Source of the DNA: Symbiobacterium thermophilum
GTDB lineage: Bacteria; Bacillota; Sulfobacillia; DYFQ01
Length of the DNA: 42,829 nt
Assembly: GCA_020725105.1 (NCBI GenBank)
Contig: DYFQ01000025.1
Span: 1 to 42,829 of the forward strand
Direction of reading: 5' to 3'
Part shown: one piece after another, positions 8,411 through 16,652 of the stretch
Numbering within the stretch: the stretch's first letter is position 1
How the letters are laid out: the number at the start of each line of letters is the position of its first letter
Notes under the pieces: generated by a model
Seen by the model: only the letters and a program-made list of their open reading frames with translations
Databases searched by the model: none
What the model was told of the DNA's origin: nothing
Translations under genes and position numbers: made by a program

Positions 8411-9197
8411 AGAGCGGTTCGCCGGCGGTGAGCGAGCCGTGAACGGCGAGCCCGTCGTCCGGGTCAGGAACCTGCACAAGTGGTTCGGCCGCCTCCACGT
8501 GCTGCGGGGGGTGGACCTGGACGTGGCCGAGCGGGAGGTCGTGGTCATCATCGGCCGTTCCGGCTCGGGGAAGAGCACCTTCCTCCGCTGCATCAACTTT
8601 CTCGAGGAGCCGTCGGCCGGCGAGGTCGCCGTGGCCGGAATCAGCATCCCCGCCGGTCACCGGGGGCGCGAACTCAACCGGGACCTTCTGAAGCTCCGGA
8701 TGAGGACGGGCATGGTCTTCCAGGAGTTCAACCTCTTCCCCCACATGACCGTGCTGGAGAACGTCAGCGAGGGGCCCGTCACGGTGAAGCGGATCCCGCG
8801 GGCCGAGGCCGTCCGGATGGGCGAGCACTTCCTGGCGAAGGTAGGGCTCCTTGACAAGCGGGACGAGTACCCCATCCGGCTGTCCAGCGGCCAGAAACAG
8901 CGGGTGGCCATCGCCCGGGCGCTCTGCATGGAGCCCAGGGTGATGCTGTTCGACGAGCCCACCAGCGCCCTCGACCCGGAACTCACCGGCGAGGTGCTGG
9001 ACGTCATGCGGCAGCTGGCCCGGGACGGCATGACCATGCTGGTCGTCACCCACGAGATGGGCTTCGCCAGGGACGTGGCCGACCGGGTCATCTTCATGGA
9101 AGACGGGATCTTCGTGGAGCAGGGGCCGCCGGACGTCATCTTCCGGCGGCCCCAGGATCCCCGCACCCAGCGCTTTCTCCAGCGGGTGCTCGACTAG
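8400..9197 (+). CDS. polar amino acid ABC transporter ATP-binding protein
   Basis: This is the 265-residue ATPase of the importer. Walker A is GRSGSGKST (52-60), the Q-loop is [17 protein letters not shown], Walker B is [14 protein letters not shown], and the H-loop is VVTHEM. The ABC signature reads [15 protein letters not shown]: the second position of LSGGQ is Ser rather than Gly, a tolerated but less common change. The ATG at 8400 lies within the end of the permease gene. The stop at 9195-9197 overlaps the stop of the convergent dehydrogenase gene in a shared CTAG. Confidence 0.94.
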   Translation: MSAEERFAGGERAVNGEPVVRVRNLHKWFGRLHVLRGVDLDVAEREVVVIIGRSGSGKSTFLRCINFLEEPSAGEVAVAGISIPAGHRGRELNRDLLKLRMRTGMVFQEFNLFPHMTVLENVSEGPVTVKRIPRAEAVRMGEHFLAKVGLLDKRDEYPIRLSSGQKQRVAIARALCMEPRVMLFDEPTSALDPELTGEVLDVMRQLARDGMTMLVVTHEMGFARDVADRVIFMEDGIFVEQGPPDVIFRRPQDPRTQRFLQRVLD

Positions 9198-10360
9198 GCC
9201 TCCAGGGGGCGCTCCGCCACCCGGATCCCGCGCCGGTCCAGTTCCAGCCTGAACTCGGCGTACAGCTGGGCGTCGGCAAAGGCGTGCTCCAGGGGGACGA
9301 CCCCCCGGTCTCCGATCCGGCCCCGCAACAGCATCCCCACCAGAATTGAGCAGGTGTACGCCGTGGTTCGGGCCATGGACGTCGCCCCGGTGGCCTCGTC
9401 GTAGAAGTCAAGCATCTCGAACTCCCAGCCGGCCGGCTTACCCGCCCGCTCGCCCCGGACGACGACGCGGAGGACCGAGACGTCGGCCTCGTCACCCCGC
9501 TGCAGGAGCGGGGTCAGGAGCGCCGCCGTCACCCGCCGGGGGACGACTTCCTGGCCGTCCACCCGCACCGGCTCCGTGGCGAAAAACCCGCATTCCCGCA
9601 AGAGCAGCACCTGGTCCCGGTGACCCGGGTAGCGGACCGTCTTCTCGGCCAGCCGGCGAAAGCCCATGGCCAGGCCGGTTCGGGCCAGGGTGCCCAGGCC
9701 GTAAGTGTAAAAGGCCTCGCAGCGGCCAACCGGTGGGGAGAAGGTGATCTCCTCCAGCCCGTCCAGGGCCTCCACCGCCACCAGTTGCCCGTCCCTGATG
9801 ATGAGGGCGGGGGCCACGTACTCGTCGATCACCGTCTCCAGGGAGAACACCAGCCGGTAGTTGAGGGGCGGCTCGGGGCGTAGCGGCAGCCCGCCGACGT
9901 ACACCACACCTTCCACCGCCCGGTCGAGCCGGGCCGCTCCCTGGCCCACCAGCGCGTTGGTCAGGCCGGGTGCCAGCCCGCAGCCCGGCAGCAGGGTTAC
10001 GCCGGCCGCCCGGGCGGCCGGGTGGTGGTCAAAGATGTCGAAGCCTTCGGCCGACCCGGTCAGGTCGGCCAGGGAAACGCCCGCCTCGATGGCGGCCTCG
10101 GTGACCTGGCGGACCGCCGCCACCGGGTAGGCGCCGGCGACCACGTCGGCCCGGCGCATGGTTTCCACCAGTGCCCCGCGGTCCCACAGGTCCAGCACCA
10201 GCCCCTGGCAGCGGTCGCGACCGAACCGGCTGACCACGCCCTGCACCCGCCCGGGGTCGATGTCGGTCACCACCACCCGGTCGGCAATACCGTATCTGAA
10301 CAGGTCATCGACGATGGCCGGCCCCATCAGGCCCGCTCCCAGCACCAGCACGGTTGCCAC
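9194..10360 (-). CDS. lysine 6-dehydrogenase-like protein (saccharopine dehydrogenase family), copy 1
   Basis: This NAD(P)-dependent oxidoreductase has 388 residues. The Rossmann motif is at the start ([10 protein letters not shown], GxGxxG at 7-12), and the catalytic and C-terminal region resembles Geobacillus L-lysine 6-dehydrogenase ([36 protein letters not shown]). That enzyme deaminates the epsilon carbon of lysine to the semialdehyde, which cyclises to piperideine-6-carboxylate. The GTG start at 10360 has GGAGAGGTG upstream. It starts only 4 bp after the MttB-type gene and is the last gene of the minus-strand operon. The family is firm, lysine itself is not proven: another omega-amino acid may be the substrate. 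Confidence 0.88.
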   Translation of the reverse strand: MATVLVLGAGLMGPAIVDDLFRYGIADRVVVTDIDPGRVQGVVSRFGRDRCQGLVLDLWDRGALVETMRRADVVAGAYPVAAVRQVTEAAIEAGVSLADLTGSAEGFDIFDHHPAARAAGVTLLPGCGLAPGLTNALVGQGAARLDRAVEGVVYVGGLPLRPEPPLNYRLVFSLETVIDEYVAPALIIRDGQLVAVEALDGLEEITFSPPVGRCEAFYTYGLGTLARTGLAMGFRRLAEKTVRYPGHRDQVLLLRECGFFATEPVRVDGQEVVPRRVTAALLTPLLQRGDEADVSVLRVVVRGERAGKPAGWEFEMLDFYDEATGATSMARTTAYTCSILVGMLLRGRIGDRGVVPLEHAFADAQLYAEFRLELDRRGIRVAERPLEA

Positions 10361-10364
10361 GGGA

Positions 10365-11822
10365 TCACCTCTCCACAAAAGGAAGTGCCTGGCAGCCATG
10401 GGCCGCCATGATCCGGCGCATGGCCGCCGCCAGCGCCCCGGCCCGGTCGGCGGGGGGCGCCGGCGCCTGGTGGCCGGCCAGCAAGACCTCCACCTGCTTC
10501 CGGGCGCGGGCCCACGCGTCCGGGGACCCGCTTTGCGCCCAGGCCTGGCGTTCCAGCCGGTCGATGACGGCACCGGGTAGGTGGGACTCCTCCCGGAACC
10601 AGCGCCGGGTGTGTCGCTGGCCCAGGTAGTCGGCGCCCGGCCCGAGCTCGACGATGAGTTCCGTGGCCAGGGTCTCGCCGGAGACCGAGATGCCGCGGAG
10701 CAGCCGCTGGACCATGCCGGCCAGTTCGGCGTCGAGGACCAGCTTCTCGCGGCTGTGGGTATTCTCGAAGTCCAGCGTGCCCAGGCCCGAGATGACGTTG
10801 ATCCGGGCCAGCGCGGCCAGGACGCCGCTCAGGGCCGTCTCCAGGCCGGCCTGGGCGTCCACCTCCTTGGCGTCGCTCAGGGCCGCGTAGGTGTGGGTGG
10901 GCAGGCGATAGTGCTTCCCCAGCTGGGCCGAGGCCACGCCGATCATGGTGGCCTCCACGGCGCTCAGGGGCGTGGTACCGTACCGCATGTCGAACTGGAC
11001 CGGGGCCCCACCCCAGACCACCCGGGCGCCGGGCCGGACCGTTTGCGCCAGCACCACGCCGCTCAGGGTCTCGGCGGCGTGCAGCGCCACGCTGCCGGCC
11101 AGGGTGGCGGGGGACGCGGCGCCGGGCATGGGCATGGAGACAAACTCGATGGGCAGGTTGGCCGCCGCCCCGTCCATGACGTTGGCGGCGCTGATGGCGG
11201 TCCACTTGAGCGGCGGGGACGGGCAGACGTCAAAGACGGCGCAGGGGGCGTCCCCGGCCTGGTCGTCGCTGACCGCGTCCAGGAGGGTCTTCATGTCCCA
11301 CAGGCCGGGCTCGCTGAAGGCGCCGGTGACGACGGGTTTGGCCGAGTGGGAAAGCACCAGGAACAGCCGGTAGCTGTCGGCGAGTTCCTTGGGGGCTTCC
11401 GCGGCCACCACGGCGGTGGACTGCAGGCTCACCTGGGGCAGGGCGTCGGCCACCCTTACCAGGTCCACCAGGTCACGCGCCGTGGACGGGCGGGCCGTGC
11501 CGTCGCTGTCCAGCACGCGCACGGCGCAAGAGCCCGGGGCGAAGTGGACCTGGTCGCCGCCCACCTGAAGCGCCGCCCGCCCGTCCCGGTCGTAGAGGGT
11601 GAACGAGTCAGGGCAGCTCAGGAGGGCCCGCTCCACCAGGGACCGGGGGAACCTGACCCGCCGGGCGGCGAAGTCGACCCGGGCGCCCTTCTCGGCCAGG
11701 TGCTCCAGGGCCCGGGGGTAGTCGATGTACACGCCACTCTCGGCCAGCACCCGCAGGGCCGCTTCGTGGACGGAGGCTACCTCCCCGTCGGAGAGGACGC
11801 GGAGCGTGCCAGGCCGGCTCAC
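10365..11822 (-). CDS. MttB-family corrinoid-dependent methyltransferase, non-pyrrolysine
   Basis: This 485-residue TIM-barrel protein of the trimethylamine methyltransferase superfamily (COG5598) begins TLRVLSDGEVASVHEAALRVL, the usual N-terminus. Later motifs include HSAKPVVTGAFSEPG, VWGGAPVQFDMRYG, and YRLPTHTYAALSDAKEVDAQAGLE. The frame contains no internal amber codon, so it is not a pyrrolysine enzyme. Characterised non-Pyl members (MtgB, MtpB, MtcB, MtyB) take a methyl group from glycine betaine, proline betaine, carnitine or gamma-butyrobetaine and pass it to a corrinoid protein. The GTG at 11822 overlaps the corrinoid gene's TGA (GTGA) and has GGGAGGTGG upstream, so the two are coupled. 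The methyl donor here is unknown. Confidence 0.93.
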   Translation of the reverse strand: MSRPGTLRVLSDGEVASVHEAALRVLAESGVYIDYPRALEHLAEKGARVDFAARRVRFPRSLVERALLSCPDSFTLYDRDGRAALQVGGDQVHFAPGSCAVRVLDSDGTARPSTARDLVDLVRVADALPQVSLQSTAVVAAEAPKELADSYRLFLVLSHSAKPVVTGAFSEPGLWDMKTLLDAVSDDQAGDAPCAVFDVCPSPPLKWTAISAANVMDGAAANLPIEFVSMPMPGAASPATLAGSVALHAAETLSGVVLAQTVRPGARVVWGGAPVQFDMRYGTTPLSAVEATMIGVASAQLGKHYRLPTHTYAALSDAKEVDAQAGLETALSGVLAALARINVISGLGTLDFENTHSREKLVLDAELAGMVQRLLRGISVSGETLATELIVELGPGADYLGQRHTRRWFREESHLPGAVIDRLERQAWAQSGSPDAWARARKQVEVLLAGHQAPAPPADRAGALAAAMRRIMAAHGCQALPFVER

Positions 11823-12496
11823 GGGGCGCCACCTCCCGGCCCGGGAGCCGCGCCCTCGACCAGCCGGAGGGCCAGCTTGACCGCCTCGGGGGCATTGGGC
11901 GCGTAGCCGTCGGCCCCGATCTCCGCCGCCCACTGGCCGGTGACGGGAGCGCCGCCCACCAACACCCGGACCGCCTGCCGCAGCCCGGCCGCCTCGAGCG
12001 CCTGGATGGCCGCCTTCTGCTGGAGCATGGTGGTGGTGAGCAGGGCGCTCAGCCCGACCAGGCTGGGTTCGAGTTCGCGTACGGCTTCGACCAGCCGGTC
12101 CGCCGGCACGTCCTTGCCCAGGTCGTGCACCTCGAAGCCGGCCGTGCGGAGCATGGCCCCGACGATGTTCTTGCCCAGGTCATGCACGTCGCCTTTCACC
12201 GTCGCCATCACCACCCGGTGGCTCGGCTGGCGCCGGCCGCCGGCCAGGAGCGCCGGCTCCACCAGCTCGTTGCACCGCTTGAAGACGTCGGCGGCGGCGA
12301 CCACCTCGGGCAGGAAGACCTCGCCCCTGTTCCAGCGCTCTCCCAGTTCGAACATGGCCTGGGACATGCCCGAGTCCAGGATGGTCCGGGGGTCGACCCC
12401 GGCTTCCAGGAGCCGCCCGGTGGCCGCGAGCGCTCGTTCGTCGTCGGCCTCCAGGATCGCGTCGCGCAGTTCCTTAAGCTCTTCTTGTGCCTGCAC
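11819..12496 (-). CDS. MttC/MtbC-type corrinoid protein
   Basis: This methyl carrier has 225 residues, with an N-terminal helical cap (B12-binding_2, about 1-85) and a C-terminal Rossmann-like cobalamin domain (about 90-215). The lower-axial His motif is DVHDLGKNIVG (His105). SALLTTTM and VGGAPVT are typical of the family. The protein shuttles methyl groups between an MttB-type methyltransferase (next gene) and a second methyltransferase acting on tetrahydrofolate or CoM, which is not in the window; nor is a RamA-like activator. Start: GTG 12496 lies 8 bases after GGAGG. An ATG at 12502 is too close to it, and GTGs at 12517/12520 overlap the previous stop but lack a site. Confidence 0.93.
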   Translation of the reverse strand: MQAQEELKELRDAILEADDERALAATGRLLEAGVDPRTILDSGMSQAMFELGERWNRGEVFLPEVVAAADVFKRCNELVEPALLAGGRRQPSHRVVMATVKGDVHDLGKNIVGAMLRTAGFEVHDLGKDVPADRLVEAVRELEPSLVGLSALLTTTMLQQKAAIQALEAAGLRQAVRVLVGGAPVTGQWAAEIGADGYAPNAPEAVKLALRLVEGAAPGPGGGAP

Positions 12497-12513
12497 CGGC
12501 ATCGCCTCCCGGC

Positions 12514-13692
12514 TCACCACTCACGCTCAACCGTCAATCGTTCGCGGACCCTGAACCCCCGGCGCGCCATCTCCCGGGCGAAATACGGGCCTGGAAGCGC
12601 CAGTTCCACCGGCCTGGCCCCCCGCGGCGTGACACCGGTGGCCATGGCGATGGCCATGATGGAGGCGTGCCAGCCCGTCGTCCGTTCCATGGCCGTGAAC
12701 CCGGTGGCCTCGTCGTGGTAGTCCACGAGCTCCAGGACCACCTCGGCCGGCCGTCCGTCCTTCTCGCCCAGGCAGCGTACCCTGAGCGCCACCACGTCGC
12801 GGTCGTCCGGCTCCGGTCGCAGGCGCGGCTCCAACAGGGCGTGGAGCACCTGGCGCGGCGAGACGGAAACCTCGCCCACCCTGACCGGCTCCTCGTCCAG
12901 CAGGCCGGCGTCGAGGAAGGCCCTGATCCGCTCGTAGTGCCCTTTGTAGCGGAGAGTCTTGTTCTGAAAGGTCTTGAGCTTGCCCCGGAAGGTGAAGGGG
13001 GCCGTCGAGGTGCCGCCGGCGGTGGTGAAGGCCTCCAGCGTCCCCAGGGGCGGGAATTCCACCTCCTCGTACTCGGTGAAGGTGGGCACCTCCACCACTT
13101 CCCCGTCCCGCAGGAAGATGGCCCGGCCGTGGTACTCGTTGGTGAGCCCGGCGATGTGGAAGGTGAGGACGTAGTTCCAGGGCGGGCGGGGATGCTGCAC
13201 CAGGCCGCCGTCCCACAGGTAGACCTCTTCGGGCCGGTCTAGGAGGCCCATGGCGTAAACCGCCATGGACGTGCCCATCCCCGGCACCTGGCCGCAGTCG
13301 GGCACCAGGCTCACCCCGGCGCGGGCCGCCTCACCGTCCAGGCGCAACTGCTCCAGCACCAGGTCGGTGTTGCCCCCCAGGTCGCACAGGGAGGTGCGCG
13401 CCTCGATGGCGACCCGGGCGATCTCCAGGTTGTGGTAGTAGGGCACCGCGCTCACGCAGGCGTCGGTACCCTTGAGAAAGGCCAGGAGCCCTTCCCGGTC
13501 GGTCACGTCGACCGCGGCGCCCCGGGCCACCTCCCGCCCGAGAAGCTCGTTGACCCGCCCGGCTGCTCCCTCGGCCACCTCGGGGTTCACGTCTCCGATG
13601 AGGACCGACCCGGCGTCGCCGAACCGTCCCAGGTCGTAGGCGGCCGCCCGGCCCTGGCGCCCGCCGCCAAGCACCGCATAACGGTAGGCCAC
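12514..13692 (-). CDS. lysine 6-dehydrogenase-like protein (saccharopine dehydrogenase family), copy 2
   Basis: A 392-residue relative of the protein at 9194-10360, with the same architecture. The Rossmann N-terminus is YAVLGGGRQGRAAAYDLG, and later come DLGGNTDLV, PDCGQVPGMGTSMAVYAMG, PPLGTLEAFTTAGGTST and GFTAMERTTGWHASI. It differs from copy 1 in the nucleotide loop (GGGRQG against GAGLMG) and in the barrel-facing residues, so the two copies probably have different substrates or form a heteromer. GTG 13692 follows GGGGAGGTG at good spacing. It precedes the corrinoid protein gene with essentially no gap. LysDH-like, but the substrate is unproven. Confidence 0.87.
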   Translation of the reverse strand: MAYRYAVLGGGRQGRAAAYDLGRFGDAGSVLIGDVNPEVAEGAAGRVNELLGREVARGAAVDVTDREGLLAFLKGTDACVSAVPYYHNLEIARVAIEARTSLCDLGGNTDLVLEQLRLDGEAARAGVSLVPDCGQVPGMGTSMAVYAMGLLDRPEEVYLWDGGLVQHPRPPWNYVLTFHIAGLTNEYHGRAIFLRDGEVVEVPTFTEYEEVEFPPLGTLEAFTTAGGTSTAPFTFRGKLKTFQNKTLRYKGHYERIRAFLDAGLLDEEPVRVGEVSVSPRQVLHALLEPRLRPEPDDRDVVALRVRCLGEKDGRPAEVVLELVDYHDEATGFTAMERTTGWHASIMAIAMATGVTPRGARPVELALPGPYFAREMARRGFRVRERLTVEREW

Positions 13693-13715
13693 GACTGCAC
13701 CTCCCCTTGCTCGGT

Positions 13716-14024
13716 TCAGGTTCGGACTTGTCGCCCGTAGGCGTGGATGATCCGGTTGATCTCCGCCTGCACCGCACCGTCCAGCGGCAACGGCTCGTGC
13801 CGGCCCAGAAGGGCCCGGTACCTGGCTCGAGCCCCCGCCTCGGCGAGGACCCCAAGCACCCGGCGCGAGGGCATGAGCACCCCCACCCGGTCCAGGACGG
13901 CAAGGGTCCGTTCGTGTAGCCTGGTCACGGCGCTGGTGGAGAGGACGTCCAGCCGGAGCCCGCTCTCCAAGGGTTGGAGCCGGCGCTGGCCAGCCCCGGC
14001 GCCCGTACCCGACGGCTCAGGCAT
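13716..14024 (-). CDS. mini-MttB: N- and C-terminal ends of an MttB protein joined, barrel missing (possible pseudogene)
   Basis: This 102-residue frame is the first ORF of the minus-strand operon. Residues about 25-65 (LDVLSTSAVTRLHERTLAVL, DRVGVLMPSRRVLGVLAEAGAR) match the first 45 residues of the intact MttB downstream. Residues about 66-100 (YRALLGRHEPLPLDGAVQAE, INRIIHAYGRQ) match its last 40 (EVLLAGHQAPAPP and following). About 380 residues in between, the whole catalytic barrel, are absent, yet the frame stays open. ATG 14024 is the likely start, with a purine-rich stretch upstream. It is either a degraded gene removed by a clean in-frame deletion or a retained small protein built from the MttB terminal helices. 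Confidence 0.6.
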   Translation of the reverse strand: MPEPSGTGAGAGQRRLQPLESGLRLDVLSTSAVTRLHERTLAVLDRVGVLMPSRRVLGVLAEAGARARYRALLGRHEPLPLDGAVQAEINRIIHAYGRQVRT

Positions 14025-14061
14025 GGGACTCGCCGCCTCTCTGTCCCCGAAACGCAGGTGC

Positions 14062-14090
14062 TTGAACTGTACACAGAAATTGTATACACT
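14062..14090 (+). promoter_or_regulatory. candidate promoter of the GntR regulator with overlapping operator palindrome
   Basis: TTGAAC (14062-14067) and TACACT (14085-14090) are 17 bp apart. The perfect palindrome TGTATACA (14081-14088) overlaps the -10 and TGTACA (14068-14073) sits just after the -35, together a TGTACA-N7-TGTATACA arrangement. FCD-type GntR regulators commonly bind short TNGT-x-x-ACNA palindromes, so this suits an autoregulated operator that would also control the divergent methyltransferase operon. Confidence 0.42.
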
Positions 14091-14143
14091 ACTACCAGGT
14101 ATTGTACCGGCTGGCAGCGGTGCGGTCAAGCGGAGGGAGCGTC

Positions 14144-14866
14144 ATGACCGACCAGGCGGACCCGGGCAAGGGGAGTTCAAACGTGACCAGGCCGTTTCAG
14201 GCAAGCAGCGAGGACCGGGTCTACGCGCGGCTTCGCTCGGCCATCGTCAAGCGCTACATCGGCCCGGGCAAGCAACTGGTGGAGGAGAGCCTGGCCAGAC
14301 AGCTGGGCGTCAGCCGCACGCCGGTCCGCGCCGCCATCCGGCGCCTGGTCTACGACGGTTTCGTGGAGGTCGTCCCCCATCGCGGGGCGTTTGTCATCCG
14401 GCCCACCAGGCGCGAGATCGAGGACGCCTTTGCCGTCCGGATCGGGCTCGAGCGCATGGCGGCCCGCCTGGCGGCAGGCTGCGTCTCGCCTGAGGACCTG
14501 GCCTGCCTGGATGAGCTCATTGAAGAGGAGGCGGTGACCTTTGGTTACCGGAACGTGGAAGCCTATTATCGGGTCAACGACGCCTTTCACCTGAAGCTGG
14601 CCGAAGCCAGCGGCAACAGGACGCTGCGGAAGTTTGTGGCCGACGTCCTGGCCAGGGTGAACATCTACCTGATCCTCTTTGACCCCTTCATGCGGCTTGA
14701 GGTAAACCCCTCTCCCGAGCAGCACCGGGACATCGTGAACGCGCTCAGGCGGCGCGACCCGGCCGGCGCGGAAGAGGCGGTTCGCCGGCACCTGGAAAAC
14801 ACCCTGGCCGGGTTGGAACTGGATAAGGTCGCCGAGCAGTACCCTGACGACTACCTCGCCGTTTAG
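14144..14866 (+). CDS. GntR family transcriptional regulator, FCD (FadR/VanR) subfamily
   Basis: This 240-residue repressor or activator has an N-terminal winged helix (about 22-92: VYARLRSAIVKRYIGPGKQL, EESLARQLGVSRTPVRAAI, GFVEVVPHRGAFV) and a C-terminal FCD ligand domain (about 98-225). Likely metal/ligand residues are Asp and His in NDAFHLKLAEASGNRTL and the His residues in EQHRDIVNAL and RRHLENTL. ATG 14144 follows GGAGGGAGC. It is divergent from the MttB/LysDH-like operon with TGTATACA between them, so control of that operon and of the neighbouring plus-strand catabolic genes is likely. FCD proteins usually sense carboxylic acids. Confidence 0.93.
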   Translation: MTDQADPGKGSSNVTRPFQASSEDRVYARLRSAIVKRYIGPGKQLVEESLARQLGVSRTPVRAAIRRLVYDGFVEVVPHRGAFVIRPTRREIEDAFAVRIGLERMAARLAAGCVSPEDLACLDELIEEEAVTFGYRNVEAYYRVNDAFHLKLAEASGNRTLRKFVADVLARVNIYLILFDPFMRLEVNPSPEQHRDIVNALRRRDPAGAEEAVRRHLENTLAGLELDKVAEQYPDDYLAV

Positions 14867-14884
14867 CTCCAGCGTTGGCTGCTT

Positions 14885-14906
14885 CGGCCTCCGGCGGCGG
14901 CTTTTT
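14885..14906 (+). terminator. weak candidate terminator after the GntR gene
   Basis: A short imperfect stem (GCTGC with GCGGC, one G-U pair) is followed directly by TTTTT at 14902-14906, about 20-40 bp after the GntR stop. The stem is short, so confidence is low. The rest of the 179-bp gap to the next gene shows nothing clear. Confidence 0.28.
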
Positions 14907-15045
14907 GATTCCGGCCGGCCTCCCGAGGCCTGCCTGAAGGATAACCGGCTGTCGGGCCGCGGCAGGTGAGCCGTCGGCATCCCGCGAACACCAGGGCGAA
15001 ACCTGGTTGCTGCAGCGCAAATGGCCAGCGGGCAGGGGAGGAGCT

Positions 15046-15474
15046 ATGGGCGCCAGGGCCGCGCGGGGAGAGCGGGCGGGCCGAACCGTTCTGGTCACCG
15101 CCTACGCCAAGGCTCCCCACGGCACATCCATGTACGAAGTGTACAAACACTGCGGTGTCGTCCTGGAGATTGACCCCCTGGACCACCGGGTCGTAGCTGC
15201 GGAGTTTACCGTCATCACGGACCTGGCCGGCGAGTTCCTGCGCCGGCTGGTCGTGGGCTACGACGTCTCCAGAGGCGTGGAACCTCTGGCAAGAAAGCTG
15301 AGCCAGCAATACCTGGCCCCGTCTCAGCAGGCAATGATCCGTTGTCTGGCGGTGGCCTTTCAGCGTTACAACGAACGGGCGGGCCACCGGGAGCAAGCGG
15401 CACCGGCCGGCGAGGCGGCCCCCTCAAGGCTGCGGCCGGCGGTGGGCAGGGAGTTCCGTGGGGAGCAGGATTAA
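15046..15474 (+). CDS. DUF3870 domain protein
   Basis: This 142-residue protein carries the DUF3870 domain over about residues 13-105 (VLVTAYAKAPHGTSMYEVYK, then GVVLEIDPLDHRVVAAEFTV, then GEFLRRLVVGYD). ATG 15046 has GGGGAGGA at 15035-15042; an upstream TTG at 15007 lacks a site. The Ala/Pro-rich C-terminal 30 residues look disordered. No biochemical function is established for the domain to my knowledge. It lies between the regulator and the CoA-transferase genes, so a role in the same catabolic pathway is possible. Confidence 0.82.
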   Translation: MGARAARGERAGRTVLVTAYAKAPHGTSMYEVYKHCGVVLEIDPLDHRVVAAEFTVITDLAGEFLRRLVVGYDVSRGVEPLARKLSQQYLAPSQQAMIRCLAVAFQRYNERAGHREQAAPAGEAAPSRLRPAVGREFRGEQD

Positions 15475-15552
15475 GCCGGGGCGCCACGGAATAGTCCTGA
15501 TGCACGCGGTTTATCTGTAACGGCCGGCTTGCCGCTGGCCTGGCGAGCAGAT

Positions 15553-15613
15553 AAAGCCTAGCGCCGCGCGCCGGACGGGCGACCCCGAGGCGCGATGTGT
15601 GGCTGGGCTTTTT
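15553..15613 (+). terminator. large stem-loop ending in a T run, terminator or attenuator
   Basis: AAAGCCTAGC (15553-15562) pairs with GCTGGGCTTT (15602-15611), ten pairs with one G-U. An inner stem pairs CGCGCC (15567-15572) with GGCGCG (15589-15594). The outer stem ends in TTTTT (15609-15613). This lies in the 224-bp gap between the DUF3870 and CoA-transferase genes. It could end the upstream transcript or attenuate the long downstream operon. Confidence 0.42.
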
Positions 15614-15698
15614 GTCTGGTTTCGGACCTCTCGCCAGTGGCCGCGGGAAGCCGGCGCGTGACCGCGGCGGAGGCCGCGGGTCAATCGGAGGTGACCGG

Positions 15699-16610
15699 AT
15701 GAGTTCCTCAAAGCTCATGTCGATGGCGGACGCCGTCCGGAGCTTCGTTCGCGACGGTGACGTGGTGTACCTGGCCGGCTTCACGCACCTGATCCCGTTC
15801 GCGGCCGGGCACGAGATCATCAGGCAGGGGCGGCGGGAACTCACCCTCTGCCGCGCCACGCCCGACCTGGTCTACGACCAGATGATCGCCGCCGGCTGCG
15901 CCCGCAAGGTCGTGTTCAGCTGGGCCGGTAACCCGGGAGTCGGTCTCCTGCGAGCCTTTCGCCGGGAGGTGGAAGCGGGCCGCCTGGAAGTGGAGGAGTA
16001 CACCCACTTCGGCATGGTCGCCAGGCTGACGGCGGCGGCCATGGGCCTTCCCTTCTTCCCGCTCCGCACCAACCAGGGCTCCGACCTTCCGGCGGTCAAC
16101 CCCAATCTCCGGACGGTCAGCTGTCCCTACACCGGCCAGCCCCTGTCGGCCGTGCCCGCTCTTCCGGTGGACGTGGCCGTCGTCCACGTCCAGCGGGCCG
16201 ACCCGACGGGCAACGCCCAGGTCTGGGGGATCATCGGGGAGCAGCGGGAGGCGGCGTTCTCGGCCCGGCGGGTCATCGTGAGCGCCGAGGAGATCGTCGA
16301 TCCCGAAGTCATCCGGGCCGACCCCAACCGGACCCTGATCCCCGACTTCATGGTGCACGCGGTGGTCCACGAGCCCTGGGCGGCGCACCCCTCCTACGTC
16401 CAGGGCTATTACGATCGGGACAACGACTTTTACCTGGCGTGGGACGATGTGTCCAGGGACCCCGCTCAAACGCGCGCCTGGCTGGACGAGTGGGTCTACG
16501 GGGTGACGGGGCGCAACGAGTACGTTTCCAAGCTCGGCGGCGAGCGGCTGGAAAGCCTGCGCCCCGAGCCGCTGGAAAGCCCGCCGGTGAACTACGGTAT
16601 CTACCGGTAG
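15699..16610 (+). CDS. CoA-transferase subunit A (glutaconate CoA-transferase GctA-like)
   Basis: This 303-residue alpha subunit of a family I CoA-transferase has the typical start (LMSMADAVRSFVRDGDVVYL, then AGFTHLIPFAAGHEIIRQG). Later come the GctA-like GNPGVGLLRAFRREVEAG, EEYTHFGMVARLTAAAMGLPF and DVAVVHVQRADPTGNAQVWG. It binds and positions the substrate; the catalytic Glu is on subunit B. ATG 15699 has CGGAGGTGA upstream. The next gene encodes subunit B after 42 bp. Such enzymes move CoA between a short-chain acyl-CoA and a free acid, often the entry or exit step of amino acid fermentation. The acid is not identifiable here. Confidence 0.9.
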   Translation: MSSSKLMSMADAVRSFVRDGDVVYLAGFTHLIPFAAGHEIIRQGRRELTLCRATPDLVYDQMIAAGCARKVVFSWAGNPGVGLLRAFRREVEAGRLEVEEYTHFGMVARLTAAAMGLPFFPLRTNQGSDLPAVNPNLRTVSCPYTGQPLSAVPALPVDVAVVHVQRADPTGNAQVWGIIGEQREAAFSARRVIVSAEEIVDPEVIRADPNRTLIPDFMVHAVVHEPWAAHPSYVQGYYDRDNDFYLAWDDVSRDPAQTRAWLDEWVYGVTGRNEYVSKLGGERLESLRPEPLESPPVNYGIYR

Positions 16611-16652
16611 CTGAACCAGCCGCCCGCGGGGCGGCAGCTGTGGAGGTGCACC

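Noticed and set aside
10365-11822. Pyrrolysine-containing MttB
   Set aside because: The whole gene reads through without an amber codon, so it belongs to the non-pyrrolysine branch.
14081-14088. Cobalamin riboswitch upstream of the corrinoid operon
   Set aside because: I looked for the B12-box and the large folded leader upstream of 14024 and found only a short gap with palindromes.
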